DNA from: Hemileia vastatrix
Lineage: Eukaryota > Basidiomycota > Pucciniomycetes > Pucciniales > Zaghouaniaceae
Assembly (NCBI GenBank): GCA_030280995.1
Contig: JASXTE010000001.1
Span: forward strand, 5,854,501-5,918,500
Direction of reading: 5' to 3'
DNA: 64,000 bases
The position numbers and the translations under genes were made by a program. Below, piece by piece: positions 1 to 10,900 of the stretch. The first letter of the stretch is position 1. The number at the start of each line of letters is the position of its first letter. Below the pieces are notes generated by a model. It was not told the DNA's origin, ran no database searches, and saw only the letters and a program-made list of their open reading frames with translations.

Positions 1-451
1 CTGTGAGTATATGATTTCTGGGTGATTAATGGGTCATTGCAAGGAGGAAAGGGATATTTAAAGGGGGTAATTTGGTTTAAAATTACTTGGAATTAAATTA
101 TAAAAGAAATTATATTTGTGATAGTGGTCAAATTCTTATTAGGCTATTTTTATATTTGTCTTTTTCTTACTTAATAATCAATTTAATCAAATCATTAAAT
201 ACTTAACTCTTTCCCTTTTGATTATTGAGTTGAAACCCTTTGTGAGATTTACCACAATATTTAGTGTCCTTACCATATACATTAATTATTCCTTGAAGAT
301 TATCTCAAGCCAGTATTAGTTACTTAGATCTATCTTTGAATCACTTCCTAAAAGTAGTCCTCTTTGCTTTGAAGTCGTAACTGCTCTATTCCTTCTTATC
401 TCACTTACTTTGGGATCACCCTCAATCCTGTGTGTAGGCTTTCAAGTGACA
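1..451 (+). repeat. LTR remnant, 3' part, cut by the window edge
   Basis: The last roughly 450 bp match, with many changes, the 3' portion of the chromovirus LTRs at 53464-54243 and 60993-61795. Shared landmarks appear in the same order: ATTGTTGAGTT-like and CCTTTGTGAGAT-like blocks, GAATCACTTCC, a TGTGTAGG block and a terminal GTGACA. The terminal CA is at 450-451. Whether it is a solo LTR or the edge of a full element cannot be told, because its start lies outside the window. Confidence 0.7.
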
Positions 452-979
452 CATGTATATAAAAACCTAGTACATAGATAGTAAATGTGGAGGACTGAGC
501 TAGTAAACAACCATATCCTACTACAGGAGGGATTGCTACTTTTTTGACATAAAAATTTATGAAATAAAGTTATAAATAAAGCAATTTATTGTATGTTAGA
601 CTTATAAAACTGAAAGGAATGTAGTTTTCAAATTAGACTAATATAAATGTGTTAAAGATTAGTGAATTAGTGAGTGTTGAGTATATTGAACAGCTTGATT
701 ATTTAAGAAAAAAGATAAGATTAATTTTGAAATAATTTTTAAAATATGTAAAAGAAGAAACATTGAAGAAATGATTCATACTTATAGTAATAGTAGATAA
801 AAACAAAAGAACTTCTATAGAATTAAAAATTAAATTAAAACTAATCTCCCAATTCCCTAGTAATATTGGAAGATTTTATTATAAGCTGAACAGAAACTGA
901 ATATCTATAGATTAGATATAGTCATATGTGGTAGTATGAAAAAGAATTAATGGAGTTAAAAATAAGCTCCCTATTTTTT
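452..979. other. AT-rich intergenic DNA
   Basis: No coding region, RNA gene or repeat was recognised here. The stretch lies between the LTR remnant and the Harbinger-type transposase fragment and may be residue of either element. Confidence 0.5.
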
Positions 980-1509
980 TAGTCAAAGCTATTTTTTCCA
1001 CCTTGAGCAGGTTTCTAACTCAAAGGAATAATAGTTCCATCAATGAAACCAATACATCCTGGGAAACCCTCTTCTTGCATAACATGATATTAGTCCTTTC
1101 TTGGGAAGGTGAGATGTTGAGATTCCAATGAGCTTATAGCAGTGATGCATCATTTTTTGAAAGTGTTAACAGAGCCATACCCTAAATCAAAGAAATTTTC
1201 CAAACTTTTAAAGGCAGCTCCATTACCATTGGAACCCAAATGACATAGTTTGATGGCCAATGGAATTGAAGGATCATGTTGTGGTTTTTGAGAATTATTG
1301 TAAAACACAGTGTGGTCCTGAATAAGCTCAAGAAATTTAAGGAACCATTCCTGATAAGTCCTTAAAAACTGTCTAAAAATGGGTACAGATAGGTTAAGAA
1401 GTGCTTGAATGGTGTACTTAGGGATTTCTTGGAAGAAGGTGATTTTTCTTGACCATTTTTGATAATAATAAAAAATATTCTCAAAGATCAGAATAAGAAT
1501 CACAATCAA
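980..1509 (-). pseudogene. PIF/Harbinger (HARBI1-like, DDE_Tnp_4) transposase fragment
   Basis: The minus strand reads 119 codons from 1509 to 1150 (IPLAIKLCHLGSNGNGAAF, then FFDLGYGSVNTFKK). After a small break it continues as a GFPGCIGFIDGTIIPL block near 1085-1025. These are the helix-turn-helix-like N-terminal part and the first catalytic Asp motif (GFIDGT) of HARBI1-family DDE transposases, which excise and integrate PIF/Harbinger DNA transposons. In-frame stops occur before the GFPG block and just after IIPLS. The remaining Asp and Glu motifs are not present downstream to about 980, so the gene is truncated and dead. The family assignment rests on the motifs seen; the exact element family is unknown. 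Confidence 0.75.
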
Positions 1510-1689
1510 ACTCCAGGAGCATATTAACAGCTATGAACTTAATTTCTTGATGTAGTTTATCACAATTTGAGAGTGAGGAAGGCATGACTCTTTTATGCTA
1601 TAAAAGTGTAAATGATGTTAAATATTTTGAATTATAAAGTGTTATGCTACAGAGTGCTTCATATGGATGGGATGATGCTTAAAAATTGG

Positions 1690-1885
1690 TGAAATAGGAC
1701 TTTATGTGGAAATAAGCACTTTTTGTTGAGAAAGTGCAGATTTTAGTGAAATAAGTGGCTTATTTCACTTTTGAAATCCACCAGTTTTGGGGCTAGTGTG
1801 TGTTTAGAAAACGACACTTAGATAAGTGTGGATTTGTTCAAAATTTAATGTGGATTTTTTAGAACTGACACCTCCTAATATATTC
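1690..1885. repeat. DNA-element terminal segment (shared with 28.2 kb and 63.7 kb)
   Basis: This stretch shares a degenerate organisation with 28190-28316 and 63730-63847. It has GTGGATT/AATCCAC half-sites around AAGTG blocks and ends in an AGAACTGACACC-plus-CCTAATAT border. The border resembles the GGGGGTGTCA ends of the small TA-flanked elements. No partner end was found. Confidence 0.45.
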
Positions 1886-2273
1886 ATAAGATTCTTAGAT
1901 ATTTCGCTTTGTAAAGAATTTAAGATCTGACCTCCTTGGGTACTTTTTATAAAACTGATTACATGCTGCATCTGGTGCTACATGCACTTAATTGTGAATA
2001 TATGCCCCAAAACCTTACTTTTTAAGAAGTTTAAAATCTTCATTTAATTTAAAATAAAAAAATCAACTCAATCTGTAAATATCTCTCTCTGATACCCAAT
2101 ATTTATGGCATTTAGCCAGTCTGTATCATGATAGCACATGAAGTGAATTTTTTTTAGAATCTATGAGATTACCATTTTCAATATCTTATGTAATGTTTTA
2201 ATTTTTGTGCTGGTTTTTGATTTGAGCCATAAATACTTTTTTTTATGTCCTGTGTTCAGACTTCTTAATAATA

Positions 2274-3589
2274 GTGGGTATCAAAGTTTCCAAATTCTAA
2301 TTTTCAAATCTGACCCCAGGATTAAGATTTTTAAAGATCACATGTTAAAATGTTAAATTCTACTAGGCCCTGGGCTGATATATAATGGAGTAAGATGGTA
2401 CTCTAAAAGCTTGCTCTGTGTAGTAGTTTGGGACTGTTCGGGGAATTATACCCTAACAGAACCCTAAATTTTTATCATCATCATTTGATTCATTCATTCA
2501 GTTGTATTGCTATATGAAAAGATCCGAACTCCTTTTATAAATGAAAATGAGGCAGATGTTAATAAAAATGATCTGCCCTTAGAATGGTCTTTGCTGCTTT
2601 TGCCTAAGAATCAAAAAGAAATATGATTTGTGCGAGATAGAAAAGACCGATTTGAATATGATATATAACACCTAAATACAAAGTCTACTTTTTATAAATG
2701 AAAATGAGGCAGACATTAATAAAAATGATCTGCCCTTAGAATGGTCTTTGCTGCTGTTACCTATATGCATTAGTTGTAAGGGTCAATAACTATAATAACA
2801 AGAATAAATTAGAGAATACTTGGATATGACCTAAGAATTAAAAATAAATATGATTTGAGCAAGATAGAAAAGACGGGAAAAAGGAAACACAGAACGCAGT
2901 ATATAAGCTTGTATCTCACTCAACAAAGAAGGTCATGATTGAATAGCAAACTAGAAGAATGCCACAAAATATGTGATCATGTCTCTACACATGCCACATT
3001 AACATCTATTAAATATGTGATCATGGAAATAAGATAAAAATAAAAATGATAACGTAGAATATAAGGAAACATCTATTTTTTCTTACACTATATACATAGC
3101 CTGGTTTTACACTATTTCTTACTTTTTGAAAATGTATGCAAAAAAATTTGGACTCAAATTATAAGTCACTAGAAGGCCACTTGGAAAATTATTATATACC
3201 TTATATTTTAAATTTATGAAATTGATATGAAACAGTGAATTTCTCTTTAATTAGGTTTTAGACTTTATCACTTATTTGATTTTTCTTTATCCTGAAATCA
3301 TGAATATAATGAGGAAAAATAACTTTTACACCAGCTAAAAAAGTAATAAGACGATAGAAGATTATTGATGAATTGGAGAAAAGAGGTTGCTTGGTATGAT
3401 TAAAAAGGGGATGAAATGATGAGTGATGATTGTCAATACCACAATAGAAATCGTATGAGCTTCAGTTCAACCTTAATACATGTGTTAAAAATACCACTTT
3501 TTTCAAAATTCCAGGTGGTACTTCTGGCTACTTTTTTTTAAAAAAATCCAACATGGGATTTCACAAAGATTCCTAATTTTGATACCCAC
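2274..3589. mobile_element. 1.3-kb TIR element flanked by TA (Tc1/mariner-type, non-autonomous)
   Basis: The element begins GTGGGTATCAAAGTTTCC and ends with the near reverse complement CCTAATTTTGATACCCAC. Both sides are flanked by TA (2272-2273 and 3590-3591), the target duplication of Tc1/mariner-type transposition. The ends resemble those of the 196-bp MITEs at 4411 and 19763 (AGGGGTATCAAAGTTAGA). No transposase ORF is present, so it would depend on an element elsewhere. The TIR match is short and imperfect. Confidence 0.6.
2531..2756 (+). repeat. Internal direct repeat, about 66 bp, two copies
   Basis: A block starting TTTTATAAATGAAAATGAGG and ending GGTCTTTGCTGCT occurs at about 2532-2598 and again at about 2690-2755, with only a few changes. 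It lies inside the 1.3-kb TIR element. A partial third similarity (AGAATTAAAAATAAATATGATTTG against AGAATCAAAAAGAAATATGATTTG) follows each copy, which suggests a local duplication of about 160-220 bp. Confidence 0.7.
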
Positions 3590-4100
3590 TAATATTTTAT
3601 TTATGCAACTAGTGCACAATAGATATTTTTTCTTTTTTATTTTACATTCCTATAGTCGAATGCATATTGTAACTTCTTACACTAAAGTATCCTATTATAA
3701 ACTTACCACGGATTAATATCACGTTAAATTATTTTTCTGTAGCAGTAAAATTTGTGAAAATCTATGTTCAGTATACATATTTTTTAATTGTGGTCTGACA
3801 CAAAACACATTGAGGTATAAATATAACTATTAAGTCCTTACTCTTTTCTCTGGTCTGTCTCGCCTAAATCATCTGAATTTTTGTTTTGGGAATTATCAAT
3901 TTTTATCACTAAATTTTTCATTTTTAAAAAAAAAAAAAAGATTTTGGATATATTTTGAATTATTTAAAAGTATGGTTGTGTTTTTCTAAAATTAGTTTCA
4001 TAATTAGAATATTTTTTATTGAAAATTTAAAATTTGGGTAAGGGAATTGAGTGATTCTCTGGAGTTTAACATTAAGATTGAAAGACATTTTTACAGATTA

Positions 4101-4300
4101 GGGGGTGTCAAACATACAAATCAGCCATTCGAAAATCTCTTTTTTTTCAATCAAAAAAATAGCTTGTAAAATTTCAATTATATTGATTTTTACTGTTAAA
4201 TATCTTTCTTTTTATTACCTAATATAGATGGAATTCCTATTTTTTTTGTGACTAGAAATGAATTTAATGTGTTTCCACATATGCCATGTTTGACACCCCC
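4101..4300. mobile_element. 200-bp MITE, GGGGGTGTCA ends, TA target site
   Basis: Terminal inverted repeats GGGGGTGTCAAACATA and CATGTTTGACACCCCC face each other and are flanked by TA at 4099-4100 and 4301-4302. A second copy starts at 63852 and runs off the window; it shares the internal blocks CAATTATATT and TATCTTTCTTTTT. Length and target site fit a Tc1/mariner-derived MITE. Confidence 0.8.
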
Positions 4301-4410
4301 TAATGTACGATTTGGGTGACTTACTAGCGCAAAGCCCCTTCCTTTCAATGCTATATGGTTAAAAAATATACTCCCAAGTAATTCAACTTTATAGAAAGAA
4401 AAAAATATTA

Positions 4411-4606
4411 AGGGGTATCAAAGTTAGAAATTTTCCATTTCAAAAAACCTCTTTTCTCTACCAAATCAACCATGATTATTTTTTAATATATGGCATATTG
4501 TACCCCAAAAACACCTTTTTACTGAGAATCAAGGTCAAGTTTGTGGCTTTCTTTGTGTTGTGAAATACCTTTTAAATAATTACAAATTTCTAACTTTGAT
4601 ACCCCT
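4411..4606. mobile_element. 196-bp MITE, AGGGGTATCA ends, TA target site
   Basis: The ends are AGGGGTATCAAAGTTAGAA and TTTCTAACTTTGATACCCCT, flanked by TA at 4409-4410 and 4607-4608. An almost identical element of exactly the same length lies at 19763-19958. It is non-coding. Confidence 0.85.
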
Positions 4607-4867
4607 TATCAAATATTTTACTTTTCAATCAAGAGTATAAAAAAAGTTGAAGAAAAGTGATAGGTTGCCTATATTGTAGGATTCATATTGTGAAAATATT
4701 TCTATTTACAAATGAGAAATTTCATTATAAAATTTAAGTGCGGAACTGATTTCAAAGACTTGACATTTTTTTAAGGGTCAAAAACAATATGAGGGGAATT
4801 TTTGGTAAACTCTTAACTATGGTCTTGTAGTTTAGCCCTCAAGTAAACATAAATGTAAGTCATTTAA

Positions 4868-5149
4868 TGCAGGCAAAACTCTGTCACGTTTGTGTTTCGG
4901 GTGGCAATATCCCGCACAGACATGATGTCTCGTATTAAAGCGAGACATCTGATCTCGCACATGTCACGCATGTTGCTTGTAGGGGGTGTAATTGAGTCGT
5001 GTGGTGTGTGTGTGTGATGAATGTACTGCAAGACAGCTGCGTGATTTCATGTCATGTAGCTCATGCGTGACAATGGCTCTCGCATTGTGTCACGTTTCAT
5101 TGCGGGACATTACCACCAGAAATGTAAACGTGACACAGTTTTGCCCGCA
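4868..5149. mobile_element. About 280-bp foldback MITE with long inverted ends
   Basis: Left end TGCAGGCAAAACTCTGTCAC and right end GTGACACAGTTTTGCCCGCA are inverted repeats. The similarity continues inward (GTGG-CAAT-TCCCGCA against its complement) to give TIRs of about 45 bp. Several TGTCACG/CGTGACA and GAGACAT blocks inside make further stems. It is CpG-rich against its AT-rich surroundings. No clear target duplication was found, so the superfamily is undetermined. Confidence 0.7.
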
Positions 5150-7572
5150 GTGATTGGTGCCCAGCACAAAACATGAGGGAACGTGGCCAAGAAACATTAC
5201 CAAACAAAAGAGAACGCAAGCCAAGAAAGTACACTGGTTCTCAATTACTTATGAAAGATATTTCAGTCATCATTTCCTTTGTTCCACACCTCTCAAATTG
5301 GTCTGCGTTCCCAAGTTTTTTTCTCAATCCTCATTGCAGTCGTACGACTTTCAAATTGCTGACTTGCTAGCGAGTCTCCCCCCTCGGTTTTCCCGGGGTG
5401 ATAAATCTCATATCCTTACCCAACGGCCTGAAACTAAATGAGCCTATCCTGAAATTTACAGATCATTATTGAAATCAATGTAAGATCTTAGCTGTCACAG
5501 GTTCATTCTCATGTTTTATGTTGTGCACTTTTTTGTTATTGAAAAGTAGAAAATAAGGAGACAGGGTTAGCTTGGAGTGGGCCGAGGCTATTGCGCCATT
5601 TGCAGCTGTTATTATTATTATTTTTACCAATTTTTATACTGTCTCACTCGTTGACAAAATAAATAAGATAATTGCATGTACATGCAAAGAACCAGCTAAC
5701 ATTCTCCACAGTGGCATTGGTCACTTGCTCTTTTGACATGGGTAGCATCACGTACTAAATACGCACAAATTCTTCTTGATAGAGTTTGTAAAAGTATGGA
5801 ATAATACACTTGAACAAAATGTGAAAATTTTTCATATTTCTGAAGCAAGTGACCTACACGAAAAACTCACCTGTCAGGGGTTAAATAAAGATGTTGTAAG
5901 AGAGGGAAACTAAGTGCAAGAATCAGTGAACAGGGAAGTGAGAGGTAGAGGAAGTAAGCTTGGTCGTGGTAAAAGAAAAGGCGATGAATCATGTGAGCGG
6001 GTGTGTGATACACTTATGCGTTGTACAAGGGCTATGGTATATTTTTTGTAACAGGATGGGGCAGTATTATAGCTAAGAAAGAATCTGAAAATCAATTGCA
6101 AGAGAGGCAAAATTCTGTGTCTATGTTAATTAAACCCTAAGTCAATATTGATTACTTTAAAATACGATAATTCATCACTGATTGAAATTTAAAAATTTAA
6201 AATTCTACTTTCTAGTCATTCCTTTATTTAATCTATGCTAGGATAATATTTTAAAATATATAATTCGTATTTCATTTGTTATTTTTGGAATATGAATTTT
6301 GTACTTTTGAAATCTGAAAAGCGGTCCAGTGAGAGTTGTCCAATTATTTGTTAAAACAGCTGTTTGAAGTTCTGTCTTTTCAAGAGACGAAGCTGAGCTG
6401 AAATGAAATGAGCTGGTTTAATGAAAGATTGTAAAAGATTTTATGGGCTTATTGAATTTGAACCCTACTACCACTTGTCACAGTCTCCAAGCATAATATC
6501 TATTTTTCTTTTAGTCATCTTCTATATATAGGTATACCTGTAGATTTCTGGGAAAAACTTCCTTTTCCAATCTCCCCAAGATGTGAGTTTGGATCAGCTC
6601 AGCTAGTGTATCTAGCTCATTGGATTGTCCCAACAATTATTTCTAAATGTTAGCTTGCCTAAACTCATATTCAGAGGGAAGTAGGAGAGGAAATTATTGT
6701 CAGAAAGCCGCAAAATTTTCTGATCAAAGGGTATTTCTTCTTTTAATTGGGTTAATATGGAATTTTTTCTTCGTAGTTCAATCAATTTACTTCACCTGAT
6801 TTCAAATGAGAGAATTGTACTTTTGTTTTTCATAATCTCAACTTCAGGTTCGAAGTGTATTCTTCCATTTTTTTCAGGCTTAAAGCTATTGAATGACTCT
6901 TTAGTTTCACTCATCAATATTCTACCAAAAAATAACTGTCATCAATCATTTTGTTTGTGAGAATAAATCACAATAGTCTTCAAATTCTGGTCTCAACTTG
7001 GAATTTTTGATTTTGTTTTACAAACAGCTTTTCACTGTTTTCTTCCACTCTTGAGACAAAATATTTGGTAATTTAAAATGACCAAGATTAATTAACATCT
7101 TTCAAAACTGAGCTGCCATAAATTTCAGGTATTAATATTTAAACTATTTCAGGCCATAAACTTGTTATTTGTGTGTGGCTCTAGCCATTTAGGAGTCAGA
7201 GTAAAATGGAATTTGATTTGATAATAGTTTTCCGAATAATTGAATTAATATATATATATATATTGCTTTTGTTTTCGATCACAATATACTTTAACTCTGC
7301 TTGAAAATGTAACAGTTCTCCAAAAATGTTACCTTTAAAAACGAAAAATAGAAAGGTGGGAGGTGGGAGAAATAATAGATCGAGAAAGACAAGTAGATGG
7401 TAAGAAATAAAATGTAGATATGGCAAGATAAGGTAGATGTTAGCAGTTGGTAATTTAAAGACCTTTTTTTCTTTTTTTGAGAAAGATCTGCACCAAAATC
7501 TTTAATGATAATTTTTCTGTTTCTCACTGTGATTACCTGCATATAATTATGTAAGCATATTAATATAAATAA
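5150..7572. other. Intergenic DNA without a recognisable gene
   Basis: Short ORFs in this stretch show no protein-like composition or family motif. A (TA)7 run lies near 7249-7262. No RNA gene was recognised. Confidence 0.5.
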
Positions 7573-7957
7573 GGGAATGGCTAGTCGGACAGGTCTTACA
7601 CATAAGCCATATACTATTTTTGGAAAAGACGAAGCTTATTTCATTTTTTCAGTCAAACTACGCTTTTATCTCTTTATTTCTGCCTTAAAATCTCACCTAC
7701 ATATTGCAATTACATACATATTATTCAATCAAACAAGTTAGCAGTATCATTCACTTGAATCAGTTAGCAGTATCACTTTCTCATTCTCATTGTTCTTAAA
7801 AGTTAGGGTTAGAATATCATTATTTTTGTTGTAAACAATGAGTAATAGTTGTGTTATAACTGGTTGTTTCCAGATAACTTCCCCAAAAAATTATGGCTCA
7901 TCTTTTCTAAAAATAGAGTATGTCTGATGTGGATGGTGTGTCCGACTAGCCATTCCC
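7573..7957. mobile_element. 385-bp MITE with 9-bp target duplication (Mutator-type)
   Basis: The ends GGGAATGGCTAGTCGGACA and TGTCCGACTAGCCATTCCC are perfect 19-bp inverted repeats. Weaker inverted similarity (TATTTTTGGAAAAGACGA against TATTTTTAGAAAAGATGA) reaches about 60 bp inward. Flanking TATAAATAA (7564-7572) and TATGAATAA (7958-7966) form a 9-bp duplication with one change. A 9-bp duplication is typical of Mutator-like transposases. The element is non-coding. Confidence 0.85.
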
Positions 7958-7966
7958 TATGAATAA

Positions 7967-10900
7967 TGTGCGATCATAAGCTCATCTATACACATAATTT
8001 CTATATGTTTCTTACTACTAACTTAACTTGATGCGACATAATTAATCATTTGTATTATCTATCAAGCTATATTCCAATTACTTAATCCAATGTGTTTACA
8101 GCTACTTGCAAAAAGCTTGCGGCTTTCTAATTTTCTTCTCCTCACCAAAAACATGAGTTTGAGTCAGCTGGCCTATGCCCATGATTGGGGATGAGATGTA
8201 AGAGACCTGAAAGCTTTTTACAAATAGCTGTATAATCTGTGACAAAAGCCCGCAGATATGACCATTTTGTGAAATCAAAATTTTATCTCTCTCTCTCCAA
8301 ATTAGCAATCTTTTTGTTGACTTCCATGATTTTTTTTCATTTTACGCTAACTTTTGTTAAGTTTTTTGACGTAGAATTAGATTATATATGCCAGGCTTCA
8401 TTGTGTAAGCATAAACATAAAAAGAGTTTTCAAAGAATTAGATGTCATATTCTAAGATTTACCATATTCAGAAATAATAGCTCACACGTGAACACTATCA
8501 AATATTTTTTTAGCATCAAATAAGCAACAACTATGCCTGCATTATGAGCTTACCTATCTTAATTTGACTTCTGGTTCCCGACCCACCACTTTTATTTTAT
8601 TTCTTGCTTCCAGAAGTTCAACAATTTAGGAAACTGAAAATTGTATTACGTAAGAAGTTAGTTTATTCAGTTTTCAAAACAATTAGCGATTGATTTCTCT
8701 TCTCTTAGCGCTTTTTTACATTTTTTATTCTTACTTACTTGATTGTTTTTGTTCCCAGAAATCGCTTCGCTTCCAGCCGCTAGATAGCACTTTCATGTAG
8801 TTGCATTGCTATGATTTAATACCATAACTTTTAAAATATCATCAAAGAAAAATGATCATATCAGGTGACAAAAAAAGGACAAGCCAGGTCAGACAAATAA
8901 AAGTTTGGACCGAATTAAACTCATCTCGGGCGGATGGGACACCGCAATAAGTATGTGCAGTATACTGTGTACCCAAATCCCAACCCCTAGAAAGGAAAGT
9001 CACTCTAGTCATCTGGAAATACTGTTTACTGCTGAAACACTAAGATGTCTACATCTAAATCCCAAACTCTAATATTTAAGCTCGCACTTGTCTTGCGAAA
9101 AAGAGTGGGGTGAGGGGACTTAGTATGATAGTCCGTAGTTGCCGTTCGCACTCATCTAAAATTATTAATAATTTGATTAAGGATTAAAGCGTTTTAAGTC
9201 ATTTTGTCAGTAAAATAGACGCACGGATCCTTCATAAAGTTAACAAACACCCTCTGCTTGTTCAGAGATCTTTGGTCTAAATTTGGAAAAGACACAATGG
9301 CCAGCTAGTGTTTGGACTAGCCTTCTCTTTCTCTTCCTCCTTTACTTTTTCCTTGCCGTTCCCGCTCTCCCTGAAACGAATAAGTAAAATCAGTGTATTA
9401 CGGTGCATCTTTAAGTTAATTTATAATGACTTTGGCTGACGATGTCGGGGGCTGAACGAAACGCTGAGGGACAATCTTCACTCTTAGATGTTTTTCAACG
9501 GCTAGTACAATATCCATTAGGTCAACAAGCCAAAGATAATATCAGCAGCGCCAGACGCATACCAGAACATGATGTGGATGTATGCGCTTTGGTCGCATTT
9601 CACATTGAGTATTGTCAATGATTGGCACAAAAATGAGCACACATGGTGCACGTGGAGCGTGAAATACCAAAGTAACTTGATAATTTGTCTTTGATGTCCT
9701 TGGTCGTACGATGCCATTGCATGCATCTAATACCGAAAAAATATTTATTCCAAAGGAGTTGAAGTAAAATAGCCAGAGTTCAGACCATTTTTCTGCACCA
9801 GTTACCAGCAGTGAATCGAATAATGTACCAAGTGATCAGAGGAAATTACTATCTAAATACATGAAGAAATTGTCGAAATTATCTCATCTATTATACTACG
9901 TCCTGGAAAAATATTAGTTCCACAATGTTTAATACACTAATAAGTTGAGTGGTGATATGGATTTTTTTAACTTAGAATGCTAATTTAGTATTGTTCAATG
10001 AATGCACTAAAAAGTGGTTGAGTCTGTCACAATCAAGCCAACTTACAAATTTAGCAATATCAAATGACATTGAATGAGTTTCCATCATTTTTCAAAAAGG
10101 TATCTAGCCATTCTAGTCTATATCTGAAGAGGTTAGTGCACTTTTGCAAAGAATAAGATTGGCATTTGACAAAAAAATAAGGAAATTTTGGTGCACCAAA
10201 GCTAAGTTTACAGTCAAATTACAATCTTTTTATCCAAATATAAATGTTTCAAAGATATTCGCAAAGCCACGCCAACATTTTCTGACATGGGTGTATGAAA
10301 AGAGTTTTGTACAGAAACAGATGGGAGAGATGTCGTTTTTTTAGTAATTTTTATAGCTTCATCTTTCCATGTTGGAGATTGAATTTGTTGTGACATAAGA
10401 ATAATGTTCATTAATGGAAAGAGTGGTTAAATTTATGTGAATTGTTAGACGCTGGAAGGTGTTTCGAAACTCAAAACACATTCTTTTAATTATTTTTTAG
10501 TTATCTCGCGCGGGAAATGGAAAACAGGTATATTATTGGTTGCATAGCTTGTATATACAACAAAGGTTGAGTTAAAAATAACGATAGGACAATAACAATG
10601 ATGGTGACGATATTAGGAAGATAAATCATATTATTATATTTTTCTGTGACCTCCGCACTATTAGGCCTGGAACGAAGTACGCTGGACATTTTCTCGGTTA
10701 TTCGGTGTCTCATCTTAGTGTGAATTTCACGAATTTTTCTTGGCTCATTTTGGTTAGAGAGAAGATGAGAATGACAATCTTAAAAATTCTTTAGCAAGAT
10801 CATCAGCTAAATAATGTCAAAAAGTTTATATTATAAAAATATCATATCAAGATTTCAGTACTAACTTGTCAATAGTTCAAATTTGGTGACATGTCGTGTT

